The notes under the pieces were generated by a model that saw nothing but the letters and a program-made list of their open reading frames with translations, searched no databases and had not been told where the DNA came from. Shown piece after piece: positions 38,312 to 47,331 of a DNA stretch of 64,000 nt (the stretch's first letter is position 1; each line of letters opens with the position of its first letter). Made by a program: the position numbers and the translations under genes. This stretch comes from an uncultured Haliea sp. (GTDB lineage Bacteria; Pseudomonadota; Gammaproteobacteria; Pseudomonadales; Halieaceae), in contig CAJXUQ010000014.1 in assembly GCA_913061145.1 (NCBI GenBank), forward strand, positions 1-64,000, read 5' to 3'.

Positions 38312-38653
38312 GCTGCCACTTCCACCTGCTTGAATCGGCTGCCAGCGCGGTACATTTTCGAACCCGCGAACCCTTTTTCACCACAATCTGCACCACCAAA
38401 AATCTATCCTCAATTGACGCGACCATCGCCGCCATTGTAGCGAACTGTGCCGACCCGGGGCGACAGTCGCCACGCAAATCGCGAGGATTTACGGTTCCGA
38501 GCGAGCATGCGGCTTTAGGTTGGCAATGCTGGTGTTCTCGACCGACACCTCGACAGCAGCCCCCCAAGCCCGTATAGTGCCGGCCCGCTGTACGCCAGCG
38601 CATAGCCGCGCTGGCACATCCATTCCCCCTTGTACGCGCGCAGGAATACGCTC
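38312..38653. other. divergent intergenic region, receptor/ybiT
   Basis: This 342-base region between two divergent genes holds a clear rightward promoter for ybiT (listed separately). The left two thirds must carry the receptor promoter, which I cannot place. I looked for a cobalamin box and a Fur-like palindrome and saw neither. Confidence 0.5.
38550..38578 (+). promoter_or_regulatory. sigma70 promoter of ybiT
   Basis: TCGACA (38550-38555) and TATAGT (38573-38578) are separated by 17 bases, five of six matches at each box. Transcription would begin near 38585, giving a leader of about 70 bases before the TTG start. Confidence 0.65.
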
Positions 38654-40261
38654 TTGATTACCACCGCGAACATCACCATGCAGTTCGGTGCGAAGCCGCT
38701 GTTTGAAAACATTTCCGCCAAGTTTGGTAACGGCCACCGCTATGGTCTGATCGGTGCCAACGGCTGCGGCAAATCCACTTTCATGAAGATCCTCAGCGGT
38801 GCGCTTGTCCCCACCGCGGGCAACGTATCGATAGAGCCCGGCTGCTCGGTGGGCATCCTGAACCAGGACCAGTTCGCCTTCGAGCACTACAGTGTGGTCG
38901 ATGCCGTGATCATGGGTGATGTGGCGTTGTGGAAGGTGAAGCAGGAACGCGAGCGCATCTACGCCCTGCCGGAAATGAGCGAAGAGGACGGCATGCGTGT
39001 GGCGGAGCTGGAAGTACAGTTCGCCGAAATGGACGGCTATACCGCGGAAAGTCGTGCCGGCGAACTGCTGCTGGAAGCGGGCATTGATGAATCCCTGCAT
39101 TTCGGGCTGATGAAGCAGGTGGCACCGGGCTGGAAACTGCGTGTTTTGCTGGCACAGGCACTGTTTGCCGACCCGGACATCCTGCTGCTGGACGAGCCGA
39201 CCAACAACCTCGACATCCACAGCATCAACTGGCTGGCCGGCGTGCTGAACCAGCGCAAGAGCACCATGATCATCATTTCCCACGACCGCCACTTTCTGAA
39301 TGCGGTGTGCACTCACATGGCGGATATCGATTACGGCGATTTGCGCATCTACCCCGGCAACTACGAGGCGTTTGTGGCTGCCTCCACCCTGATCCAGGAC
39401 CAACTGCAGGCCGGTAACGCGAAAAAGTCCGCGGAACTGGAAGAGCTGCAGAGCTTTGTGAATCGCTTCTCAGCGAATGCGTCCAAGGCCAAGCAGGCCA
39501 GCTCACGCGCCAAGAAGATGGAGAAAATCAAGCTGGACGAGATCAAGCCCTCCAGCCGGGTGTCGCCCTACGTCACCTTCAAACAACACAAGAAGCTGCA
39601 TCGGCAGGCCCTGGTGCTGGAAGGGCTCGCACACGGCTTTGACAGCACTCCGCTATTCAGCGGTGGACAGATGATTCTGGAAGCGGGAGCGCGCCTCGCC
39701 GTCATTGGTGAAAACGGTGCCGGCAAGACCACATTCCTGCGCTGCCTGCTGCAGGAGATCCAGGCCAACAGCGGCGAGGTAAAGTGGTCGGAAAATGCGG
39801 TCGTTGGCTATTGCCCGCAGGACAGCAGCGCCGATTTCGAGGGAGACCTCACCATCTTCGAATGGATGACCCAATGGCGTATGCCGCGGCACGACGACCT
39901 GGCAGTACGCGGTATGCTGGGCCGGCTGCTCTTTACCGCCGACGATGCCAACAAAAAGGCCAGCGTGTGCTCGGGGGGCGAGAAAAACCGACTGATGTTC
40001 GGCAAGCTGATGATGATGGACAGCAATGTGCTGATCATGGATGAGCCGACGAACCACATGGACATGGAATCCATCGAGGCGCTGAACAAGGCGCTGGCCA
40101 ACTACGACGGCACGCTGATCTTCGTCAGCCATGACCGGCAGTTCGTCTCCTCACTCGCGACTCGCGTGGTTGAAATCAAAGACCAGTCCCTGATCGACTT
40201 CCAGGGAACCTACGATGAGTATCTCTCCGACAGGGCCAGGGCAGAGGCCAGGGCCGCCTGA
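38654..40261 (+). CDS. ybiT: ABC-F ATPase YbiT
   Basis: A soluble twin-ATPase that acts on ribosomes. The 535 residues follow E. coli YbiT closely: [16 protein letters not shown], first Walker [19 protein letters not shown], the linker region [20 protein letters not shown], second Walker [10 protein letters not shown] and [14 protein letters not shown] start at TTG 38654, with AGGA about eight bases before it; this matches the family N-terminus ([11 protein letters not shown]). No antibiotic-resistance linker is evident. The downstream S4 gene is close and may be cotranscribed. Confidence 0.93.
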   Translation: MITTANITMQFGAKPLFENISAKFGNGHRYGLIGANGCGKSTFMKILSGALVPTAGNVSIEPGCSVGILNQDQFAFEHYSVVDAVIMGDVALWKVKQERERIYALPEMSEEDGMRVAELEVQFAEMDGYTAESRAGELLLEAGIDESLHFGLMKQVAPGWKLRVLLAQALFADPDILLLDEPTNNLDIHSINWLAGVLNQRKSTMIIISHDRHFLNAVCTHMADIDYGDLRIYPGNYEAFVAASTLIQDQLQAGNAKKSAELEELQSFVNRFSANASKAKQASSRAKKMEKIKLDEIKPSSRVSPYVTFKQHKKLHRQALVLEGLAHGFDSTPLFSGGQMILEAGARLAVIGENGAGKTTFLRCLLQEIQANSGEVKWSENAVVGYCPQDSSADFEGDLTIFEWMTQWRMPRHDDLAVRGMLGRLLFTADDANKKASVCSGGEKNRLMFGKLMMMDSNVLIMDEPTNHMDMESIEALNKALANYDGTLIFVSHDRQFVSSLATRVVEIKDQSLIDFQGTYDEYLSDRARAEARAA

Positions 40262-40308
40262 GCAATGCGGCGAGCCCTTCATTCACAGCACTATCCACAG
40301 GCAAATGC

Positions 40309-40521
40309 ATGAGAACCATCGACATCACCCGCGAACCGGTTGAGCTGTACAAGATCCTCAAATTCGAGGGACTGGTGGCGACCGGTGGCGAGGCAAAACT
40401 GCTGATTGCCGACGGTCAGGTGCGCGTCAACGGCGAAACCGAAACCCGCCGGCGGCGCAAAATGCTCGGCGGCGATATCATCGAGTTTCGGGGGGAGCGC
40501 TTTACCTTGCATCTGGCATAA
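40309..40521 (+). CDS. S4-domain RNA-binding protein (YbcJ-like)
   Basis: A 70-residue stand-alone S4 domain: LYKILKFEGLVATGGEAKLL, IADGQVRVNGETETRRRRKM and a closing strand GDIIEFRGERF. Such proteins bind structured RNA. It begins 47 bases after ybiT, another ribosome-linked gene, in the same direction. Confidence 0.88.
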   Translation: MRTIDITREPVELYKILKFEGLVATGGEAKLLIADGQVRVNGETETRRRRKMLGGDIIEFRGERFTLHLA

Positions 40522-40604
40522 TGGGCCGGGCGCACGCGGAATACCTTTGCTGAAGGCCAACCCCGGCACCCACCTTCCAGTCCGGCATCACCAGGGAGCA
40601 GACC

Positions 40605-41846
40605 GTGTCTCTACAACACCCGCAACAATTGCGTCAGTTGATGGCCTACGAAGCTTCGCGCAATGCACCTCCCGCAGATTTTCCCACGTTGCCCCCACTG
40701 CCCTCGGCTCGCTACACCGATGCGACCTTCCACGGCCTCGAGCGGGATATCCTGTTTCGTAAAACCTGGCTACTGGCCGCGCACCTGGACGAGATCCCGG
40801 AGCCCGGCTGCTTCCAACGCTGGGATATCGCAGGTGCACCGGTGGTTCTGGTGCACGCTGACGACGGCGACATCCACGCGCTGATCAACCGCTGCAGCCA
40901 CCGTGGCGCTCCGGTGGCCATGGATGAACGGGGGAAAAAGAAGCGCCTCACCTGCCCTTATCACGGTTGGAGCTATGGCCACGATGGCGAGTTGCTCGCG
41001 GTGCGTGAATCGCGGGACTTCGCTGCGCTGGATACCGATGCCCTGAGCTTGCAGCGCTTGCGCTGCGAGCGGCTCGGCAAGCTGATATTCGTCAATTTTG
41101 ACCTCCACGCAAAAAGCCTGCGTGAAAGCCTTGGGGCACTCGTGGAGGAGTGGGCCGAATTCGACCTGGATAACTGCCGTCTCTCCCGGCGCGATCGCTT
41201 CTCCCTGCGCTGCAACTGGAAGATCGCCATGGAAGCCAACCTTGAGGTCTACCATGTGCCAAGCATTCACGGCAAAACCGTAAGCCCGGTGCTCGACGCC
41301 AGGCGCAATGTAAACACCTTCTACCCGGGAGGCCACAGCAGGATGGTCGCCCCTATTCCCGAGGGGCACGCACAGCCGGCCTGGACATCCAGGTGGCCGG
41401 AAATTTCGACAGCGGGAGACATCGCCAGATCCTGCACACAGTCCTACAGCGTGTTCCCCAACCTGGTGATGCCGCTGAACCAGTTTGTGATACCCCCTAT
41501 CCAGTTCTGGCCTGATGGTATCGACCAGTGCATTGTCGAGACCTGGACCATGGCACCGGACTGGGGGGTCGGCACCGACCGCGGCCCCGACATGTGGACT
41601 GAGGATGACGGAGCACGGCCCAGCCGTGTCCTGCGCGAAGACATCGACATGTCAGAAGCCATCCAGGCAGCCCTGGACCCTCAATCAAACAGAGGTATTC
41701 CATTGAGCTACCAGGAGGCGCGTATTTATCACTGGCACCAGTCTGCCGACACAGTCGTCGGCGCCGCGAATGTACCTGAGGGGCTCAGGGTGCAACCCGT
41801 TCTCGAAGACGCATGGCTGCACCCCAATGAACCACGCCTGCGCTGA
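40605..41846 (+). CDS. Rieske non-heme iron oxygenase, alpha subunit
   Basis: A 413-residue ring-hydroxylating-type oxygenase. The Rieske centre is CSHRG (Cys97, His99) and CPYHGW (Cys117, His120). The mononuclear iron site begins at NLEVYHVPSIHG, with two His. Substrate cannot be told; aromatic acids, betaine-like compounds and sterols are all used by the superfamily. No reductase or ferredoxin gene lies beside it. GTG 40605 has GGGAG seven bases upstream. Confidence 0.88.
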   Translation: MSLQHPQQLRQLMAYEASRNAPPADFPTLPPLPSARYTDATFHGLERDILFRKTWLLAAHLDEIPEPGCFQRWDIAGAPVVLVHADDGDIHALINRCSHRGAPVAMDERGKKKRLTCPYHGWSYGHDGELLAVRESRDFAALDTDALSLQRLRCERLGKLIFVNFDLHAKSLRESLGALVEEWAEFDLDNCRLSRRDRFSLRCNWKIAMEANLEVYHVPSIHGKTVSPVLDARRNVNTFYPGGHSRMVAPIPEGHAQPAWTSRWPEISTAGDIARSCTQSYSVFPNLVMPLNQFVIPPIQFWPDGIDQCIVETWTMAPDWGVGTDRGPDMWTEDDGARPSRVLREDIDMSEAIQAALDPQSNRGIPLSYQEARIYHWHQSADTVVGAANVPEGLRVQPVLEDAWLHPNEPRLR

Positions 41847-41851
41847 CCCGG

Positions 41852-42127
41852 CTAGTTCCTTACACACCAGCTCTGCCCGTCCTCCGGGTCAGCGATAATC
41901 TCCTTGCTCCTGGCACACACGGCTGCGACGCGCTCCGCAGACAGTTGAGTGTGGGCAGCAATCGCTGAGGCGTGATGATGATCAGGCGCACCCTCCTCTG
42001 CGGAATCGCGCAGGAACTGCAGAATAACGCCCTCCTGAATCTTGAACTTCACCCACCGGTACAAGGCCACGTGGGCGATGACCGCCACCACGACGACCAC
42101 GAAAACCACGGCTTGCGCACTCATCAT
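41852..42127 (-). CDS. small single-helix membrane protein, 91 aa
   Basis: Not recognised. An N-terminal helix (VVFVVVVVAVIAHVALY) anchors a short helical cytosolic domain (GVILQFLRDSAEEG, TQLSAERVAAVCARSKEII) that may be a degenerate DNA-binding or protein-binding fold. It ends convergent with the Rieske gene, and its start faces the halogenase-like gene across about 195 bases. Confidence 0.65.
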   Translation of the reverse strand: MMSAQAVVFVVVVVAVIAHVALYRWVKFKIQEGVILQFLRDSAEEGAPDHHHASAIAAHTQLSAERVAAVCARSKEIIADPEDGQSWCVRN

Positions 42128-42157
42128 TCACTCCAGAGCGTCATGTGACAGGAAACC

Positions 42158-42191
42158 CCTTTTACCGTTTCATCCATTCGCTGTATTGTAA
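42158..42191 (+). promoter_or_regulatory. shared promoter-like element, copy 1
   Basis: A 34-base element that is 27/34 identical to bases 44995-45028. It contains TTTACC (42161-42166) and TATTGT (42184-42189) separated by 17 bases, a sigma70-like geometry, and CCTTTTACCG and CTGTAT are fully conserved. It precedes the halogenase-like gene by 131 bases. Confidence 0.5.
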
Positions 42192-42322
42192 CGCCGTTAG
42201 TCATTCAGCGTTTCTTCCGGTCATCACTGAACCGTTTGCGGCGTTTGAGGCTCAGTTGTGAACGCCACGCGCAGACGCCGCGCCGCGGTGATACGTCACG
42301 TCCTGGAGGAGATGTTATTTCG

Positions 42323-44023
42323 ATGAACTACGATGTCGCCATTGTCGGCGGAGGCCCTGCCGGAAGCACACTGGGATCCCTCCTGAAAAAGTATCACCCG
42401 GATCTCAGCGTGGCGATTTTTGAGCGTGAACAATTCCCCAGAGAGCATGTCGGTGAGAGCCAGCTGCCGCCGATAGGCAAGATCCTCGCTGAAATGGGCT
42501 GCTGGGACAAAGTAGAGGCCGCCAACTTCCCCATCAAGATCGGAGCAACCTACCGCTGGGGAAACAGCCCTGACCTGTGGGATTTCGAGTTCCTGCCGAT
42601 CAAGGATTTTCGTGATGAACCGCGTCCGGCCCGATTTGTCGGCCAACGCCAGCAAACCGCATTTCAGGTTGACCGCGCGCGCTACGACAAGATCCTTCTG
42701 GATCACGCGGAAGAACTCGGCTGTGACGTTCACTATCAGTGCCACGCGACTCCGGTCATTGAGCAGCCGGGTGAAATCTCCGCCCTGTCCCTGGGCGATG
42801 GCCGCAACGTTACCGCAAGCTACTATGTGGACGCCTCGGGTAGCGCCGCGGCCTTGCGCCGACCACTGGGTGTACAGGTTGATGTCCCCTCCTCACTGAA
42901 AAACGTCGCGTTCTGGAGTTATTGGGAAAACGCAGAATGGGCTGTGGAAATCGGCACCGGCGGCACCCGCGTGCAGGTAATGAGCATCGGCTCCGGGTGG
43001 ATATGGTTCATTCCGTTATCCCCCACGCGCACCAGCATCGGTCTGGTCTGCCCCGCCGCCTATTACAAGGAGTCCGGCCTCTCGCCGGAGACCATTTACC
43101 TTGAATCCCTCCCCAAGGACCCGCGTATTGCCGGCCTGATTCGCAATGCAAGGCGCGAGGAAAAAGTGTACGGCACCAAAGACTGGTCATTCCTGGCGCA
43201 ACAATCTGCCGGTAAAAACTGGTTTCTTGCGGGGGAGTCTGTTGGCTTTGCCGACCCGATTCTCGCGGCCGGAATGACCCTCGCGCAGACAGGTGCACGG
43301 GAACTGGCCTATATCATCCCGGAGCTGCTGCACGATGCAGACAAGAACAACTGGCTGAAACAGTGGTATGAGCACACGCAGAAGAAACGTATTGGCCAAC
43401 ATATTCGCTTTGCGGATTTCTGGTATTCCTCCAACGGTCAATTCACCGACCTGCAGGACTACACGTCAGAAATTGCGAAAGACGCCGGCTTGCAAATGAA
43501 TCCCCAAAAGGCCTTCCAGTGGCTGGGCACCGGCGGTTTCACCAACGACACGACGGGACAAGCCGGAATTGGCGGCCTGGACCTGGCAGGGCTGAAGCAG
43601 ATCACACAGAAATTCACACGCGGCGCCGTAAACTGGCAGCTGAACAAGTACAACCGCTTCAAACTGAACCTGCGCAATGCCACTCGCGGCCACGCGCCCC
43701 ACTTTAAAAACGGCAGGATCACTGTTGACGCGAGCTATACGCGCGGCCAGAAAACCCTGGTGCTCAGCGGTATGTACGCACTGGTGGTGGAGGTGCTGAA
43801 AAAGCATAAAACCGCACAGTCCATCTACGAAGCCCTGCACCACTACTTCCAGCAGCGGCGCGACCTGGGTGCTCCCGTACAACTGCTGGTGCACCACGCG
43901 TTACAAGCGCTGGAGGTGTTGCTGCTGGAAGGTTGGGTGCAGGGCAGCGTAAAACCGGGGTTACCCTACCTGAAGCTGGAAACACCCGAGGAGGGGGAAA
44001 TCATTCATACCAATCGGGACTAG
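42323..44023 (+). CDS. flavin-dependent halogenase-like oxidoreductase
   Basis: A 566-residue FAD protein of the halogenase/geranylgeranyl-reductase superfamily. It has the dinucleotide motif GGGPAGS (9-15), the conserved Lys72 in FPIKIGATYRWG that acts in hypohalous acid transfer, and the halogenase hallmark WIWFIP (226-231). DPILAAGMTLAQTGA closes the FAD domain, and about 140 extra C-terminal residues are of unknown fold. Both hallmarks favour a phenol- or pyrrole-type halogenase, but the substrate is unknown and no carrier protein or flavin reductase is adjacent. ATG 42323 follows GGAGGAG at a long spacing of 12 bases. Confidence 0.8.
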   Translation: MNYDVAIVGGGPAGSTLGSLLKKYHPDLSVAIFEREQFPREHVGESQLPPIGKILAEMGCWDKVEAANFPIKIGATYRWGNSPDLWDFEFLPIKDFRDEPRPARFVGQRQQTAFQVDRARYDKILLDHAEELGCDVHYQCHATPVIEQPGEISALSLGDGRNVTASYYVDASGSAAALRRPLGVQVDVPSSLKNVAFWSYWENAEWAVEIGTGGTRVQVMSIGSGWIWFIPLSPTRTSIGLVCPAAYYKESGLSPETIYLESLPKDPRIAGLIRNARREEKVYGTKDWSFLAQQSAGKNWFLAGESVGFADPILAAGMTLAQTGARELAYIIPELLHDADKNNWLKQWYEHTQKKRIGQHIRFADFWYSSNGQFTDLQDYTSEIAKDAGLQMNPQKAFQWLGTGGFTNDTTGQAGIGGLDLAGLKQITQKFTRGAVNWQLNKYNRFKLNLRNATRGHAPHFKNGRITVDASYTRGQKTLVLSGMYALVVEVLKKHKTAQSIYEALHHYFQQRRDLGAPVQLLVHHALQALEVLLLEGWVQGSVKPGLPYLKLETPEEGEIIHTNRD

Positions 44024-44174
44024 GCGCGCAGCAGCAACGGGGACTGTCAGCTTATTTTACAATTCCGGGGCCAAGACAGCCCGCGAAGAATATTTTTTTG
44101 TTTTGCCACAATGGGTTACAATCACTGGCATGAAGTGTGCTCATGTTACAGCAGGTTACGCAGGAGAGCACACC

Positions 44175-44777
44175 ATGAAACACCTAAAACAGACGACACT
44201 GGCTGCAGCATTGGTCCTCGGGGCGGGTTTCTCAACGCTCACCAGCGCAGCTCCCACCAGTTATGCCGGGACCGGAGGCGCACTGCCCGATCTGGTTGAT
44301 TTTTCAAGTTCCATTACCGTTGTCGACACCGGCATCATCAACGACGTCTTCATCTCGTTGAACGACTTCACCCACACATGGATTGGCGACTTTTTCGCTA
44401 CATTGACCTTCGATGATGGCTCAAGCGAGGTGTCTGTGGTGTTGTTCGACCGGCAGGGTGGTTCGAACAACCCCGATGGAACCTATACCTTCGCCGACGG
44501 TGGCACAGCCGGCTTCGGTGCAGGTAACCCCATCCCTGAGGGTACGTACGCGGCGGTAGGCAGTTTTTCGGTTTTTGATGGCCTGTCCGCGGCAGGCACC
44601 TGGACACTCAACCTGGACGATCGGGCAGGACTTGATGCAGGCAATCTCGGCAGCTGGACGCTGAACATCGATACCGGGGAAGCTCCCGCACCGGTTCCAG
44701 CGCCCGCCACATTGGCACTGTTTGGCCTGGGCCTTGTCGGGCTGGGCTGGTCACGGCGCAAAAAGTCGAACAGCTGA
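44175..44777 (+). CDS. PEP-CTERM protein with P-domain-like fold
   Basis: A 200-residue exported protein. A signal peptide (LAAALVLGAGFSTLTSA) is followed by a proprotein-convertase P-domain-like region (FTHTWIGDFFATLTFDDG, GTWTLNLDDRAGLDAGNLGS). A PEP-CTERM tail ends it: VPAPAT, a hydrophobic helix (LALFGLGLVGLGW) and SRRKK. Exosortase should cleave and sort it to the surface; none is in this window. AGGAGAG lies before the ATG, and a strong terminator follows. Confidence 0.85.
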   Translation: MKHLKQTTLAAALVLGAGFSTLTSAAPTSYAGTGGALPDLVDFSSSITVVDTGIINDVFISLNDFTHTWIGDFFATLTFDDGSSEVSVVLFDRQGGSNNPDGTYTFADGGTAGFGAGNPIPEGTYAAVGSFSVFDGLSAAGTWTLNLDDRAGLDAGNLGSWTLNIDTGEAPAPVPAPATLALFGLGLVGLGWSRRKKSNS

Positions 44778-44801
44778 CCTACACCCTCTCAGGCACCACT
44801 C

Positions 44802-44827
44802 AAAAAGCCCCTTTCAGGGGCTTTTTT
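44802..44827 (+). terminator. rho-independent terminator after the PEP-CTERM gene
   Basis: AAAAAGCCCC (44802-44811), loop TTTCA, and GGGGCTTTTTT (44817-44827) form a perfect stem ending in a T-run 25 bases after the stop codon. The A-run on the other side would let it work leftward also. Confidence 0.92.
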
Positions 44828-44994
44828 GTTACTCGTGACTCCGAAACCGCCTCACCTCTGAAGTGCTGAACGCTCAACGCGCCGTGTTTCGACCTTCAAG
44901 TTGCCATCTGGCTGATGCGGTAGCGATGGAGCATCACAGCGCTCGCTCCGGTTTCTCGCACGCCTGTCTTCCTGTGATACACGGCGGCGCAAAG

Positions 44995-45028
44995 CCTTTT
45001 ACCGATTCAGCGTTTGCCTGTATCGTAA
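44995..45028 (+). promoter_or_regulatory. shared promoter-like element, copy 2
   Basis: The second copy of the 34-base element at 42158-42191. It has TTTACC (44998-45003) and TATCGT (45021-45026) with 17 bases between them, and ends 35 bases before the ATG of the DUF385 gene, an ideal distance for a promoter. Confidence 0.55.
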
Positions 45029-45063
45029 AACGATTGCAACCAACTCGCTGAGGCATATTCCCC

Positions 45064-45498
45064 ATGGCTGACTACATCCCCCCAAAACTGGATTGGGTAC
45101 GCGAGCACGTAGCGCTCTACGAGGGCAGCGGCGGCACCCAGGGTACCACCCTGCTGGATACTGGCATGCCCTGCATCCTGGTCACCCACACCGGGCACAA
45201 GACCGGCGGCATCCGCAAGATCCCCCTGATGCGCGTGGAGGTGGACGGGAACTATGTGCTGATCGGCTCCATGGGCGGGCAACCGCAGGATCCCGCCTGG
45301 GTGGCGAACCTGCGGGCCAACCCGAACGTGCAGATACGCGACAAAACAGAGGTCTTCGACATGCGCGTGCGCGAAGTGACAGACCCGGAGGAGCGGACGC
45401 GGCTGTGGGCCGCAAGCGTGGAGGCGTACCCACCCTATGACGACTACCAAGCCAAAACCACCCGCGTAATCCCGGTGTTTCTGGCAGAGCCGCGTTAG
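45064..45498 (+). CDS. nitroreductase/deazaflavin-dependent family protein (DUF385)
   Basis: A 144-residue split-barrel flavin protein. Landmarks are MPCILVTHTGHKTGGIRKIP, YVLIGSMGGQPQDPAWVANL, RANPNVQI and YDDYQAKTTRVIPVFLAEP, as in actinobacterial F420-dependent nitroreductases. Proteobacterial members may use another flavin, since F420 synthesis is rare there. It stands alone behind the copy 2 promoter element. Its function is not known. Confidence 0.85.
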   Translation: MADYIPPKLDWVREHVALYEGSGGTQGTTLLDTGMPCILVTHTGHKTGGIRKIPLMRVEVDGNYVLIGSMGGQPQDPAWVANLRANPNVQIRDKTEVFDMRVREVTDPEERTRLWAASVEAYPPYDDYQAKTTRVIPVFLAEPR

Positions 45499-45505
45499 CC
45501 CGGCT

Positions 45506-47020
45506 TCAGGCTTTCGTCGCTACCCGAACGCCCTGCTTGCTTTTCGCTTCGTACATGGCTTCATCGGCCCGTGCGAGAGCGACTTCCAGGGTGTCACCCT
45601 CCTTGATGGCGGTGATACCCAGGGAAATGGAGACATCCAGTGGCTTGCCGTTGTCATTAAAGCCGGCATCCAGCACTTCATTGAAGGCGCTGACTGCATA
45701 GGTTTCGGCTCCCTCCGCGCCCGTATCCGGCAGCAGGATCACAAACTCGTCTCCGCCAAAACGGCACACCACGTCTGTGACCCGGGCGCGGGATTGCAGA
45801 ATGTCGGCAACCTTGACCAGTACGAGGTCCCCTGCGGCGTGCCCGTAGGTGTCGTTGATCTGCTTGAATTTGTTGCAGTCGACAAAGACGATGGAGAGCT
45901 TGGCGCCACTGCGCTCCCAGCGCGCAAACAGCTCCGCCGCGCGCTCGTCAAAACCGTTGCGGTTATAAACGCCAGTGAGTTGATCCTTGATCGCGAGGTC
46001 GGTTTTGTTGCGGATTTCCGTGCGCAACACCTCGGCTTCTGTTTCCAGCCGGGTCAGCTGCTCGGACAAGGCATCCACCTTTTCCTGCGCCTCCTTGTGC
46101 TGCTGCCGCTCGGCCTCCACGTGTTCCGCCATGTGCTGAGTGATGTTTTTCAGCGTCTCTTCAAACGCCTGGCGCATGGCGTCCATATCACCGCTGCGGC
46201 TGGCCGTGCCGAGCACACCAACATCGGCCACCACCTGGCTCTGCAGGGACTCGGACCGTTCCACTGAACGTTCGCCGCCGCGGGTGACATCGACCACCAG
46301 TTCCTCAAAGCCACCGAGACGCTCACGAAGGGTGTCCAGAAAGTCGCTGGTTTGCAGGCGCTCCTGGCGAATCCGGCTGTCGATGCTGTCCATTTCGCGC
46401 GTGACTTCACGCATCAGCGACTGTGCCTGCTCCACGATCGTGACGTTGGGCAGCGCATCGCGCAGGGCCTTGCTGCGCACCTGCGAGCCGTTGATGACGT
46501 CGATGTGGTCCACCAGCCTGTGTACAAGACTGTTAAACAATTCGAGGAAGTGATCGTAATCAGCACTGTCAGAGGCGCGCCGCTTGAACAGGCCACGCAC
46601 GCCACCCTCGGAACGCGACTGCCGCGCCGCCACTTCCTTCAGCGCCTCCGTGGCAGAGGACAGCAATTCGCCCAGCGCCTGCTGGCGAGCGCCCTGCGAA
46701 GACTCACCGGAGATCTTGCGCACAAGGTCTGTCATGCGCTGATGATCTTCAGTGCGCAGGGGCATGGATTTGATGATGGAGGAAAGACCGGAAAGGTCGT
46801 GTGAGGCCGGTAACGCGCTGCCGTTGTCCGGCGATTCGCCGGTGACGGTCATGACCACCTTGGCCAGGTGATCGGAGGCAGCGGCCAGATCGCGGCCGTC
46901 GGCGTTGTCGTGAATCAGGCGCCGAATGCGCGCAAGAGCTTCATCAATGCTGTCGCTGTTGCCCTCTGCCATACGCGCCAGGCGCAGAGTCAAACGTGTG
47001 AGAGCTTCAGTGCGCTGCAT
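45506..47020 (-). CDS. diguanylate cyclase (GGDEF) with coiled-coil N-terminus
   Basis: Makes cyclic-di-GMP. Residues 1-330 are soluble and helical, with a coiled coil near 290-335 (KEAQEKVDALSEQLTRLETE) but no transmembrane helix. The GGDEF active site is at 422-426, with DQLTGVYNRNGFDE opening the domain. An inhibitory I-site RVTD lies exactly five residues before GGDEF, so feedback by c-di-GMP is expected. It follows two flagellum-related genes by 26 bases, suggesting a role in motility control. Confidence 0.93.
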   Translation of the reverse strand: MQRTEALTRLTLRLARMAEGNSDSIDEALARIRRLIHDNADGRDLAAASDHLAKVVMTVTGESPDNGSALPASHDLSGLSSIIKSMPLRTEDHQRMTDLVRKISGESSQGARQQALGELLSSATEALKEVAARQSRSEGGVRGLFKRRASDSADYDHFLELFNSLVHRLVDHIDVINGSQVRSKALRDALPNVTIVEQAQSLMREVTREMDSIDSRIRQERLQTSDFLDTLRERLGGFEELVVDVTRGGERSVERSESLQSQVVADVGVLGTASRSGDMDAMRQAFEETLKNITQHMAEHVEAERQQHKEAQEKVDALSEQLTRLETEAEVLRTEIRNKTDLAIKDQLTGVYNRNGFDERAAELFARWERSGAKLSIVFVDCNKFKQINDTYGHAAGDLVLVKVADILQSRARVTDVVCRFGGDEFVILLPDTGAEGAETYAVSAFNEVLDAGFNDNGKPLDVSISLGITAIKEGDTLEVALARADEAMYEAKSKQGVRVATKA

Positions 47021-47046
47021 AATTTTTTCCGTTCTGTGCTTCTTTT

Positions 47047-47331
47047 TTACACGCTCTCATCAAGTGAGACATCCAGATAATAAATAAAAGCGAGAATCTC
47101 AGCGATCGTAATATAAAGGCTTTCGGGTATTTCGTCACCTATGGGGATCTGACAGAGCAGTTCCACCAGCTTCTGGTTCTCATACAGCGGAATATCGTGC
47201 TCTGTCGCCAGGGCCCGAATCCGTTCGGCCAGCACACCCTCGCCACTCGCCACAACCGTCGGCGCGCCGATGCCGGTGTAGCGCAGCGCAGCTGCACGCG
47301 AGGGGGGATGGTGGTCGCGCGAATCATTCAT
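47047..47331 (-). CDS. FlhB C-terminal-domain homologue (FhlB/EscU-like)
   Basis: A 94-residue protein equal to the cytosolic substrate-switch domain of FlhB without its membrane part: AALRYTGIGAPTVVASGEGV, AERIRALATEHDIPLYENQK, LVELLCQIPIGDEIPESLYI. The autocleavage NPTH is replaced (GAPT). Such proteins can partly stand in for FlhB's C-terminus in export switching. It overlaps the upstream FliK-like gene by four bases. Confidence 0.88.
   Translation of the reverse strand: MNDSRDHHPPSRAAALRYTGIGAPTVVASGEGVLAERIRALATEHDIPLYENQKLVELLCQIPIGDEIPESLYITIAEILAFIYYLDVSLDESV

Noticed and set aside
38312..38653. Cobalamin riboswitch expected before a BtuB-like receptor
   Set aside because: I found no B12-box-like sequence or matching stem on the minus strand, so I do not name the receptor btuB.
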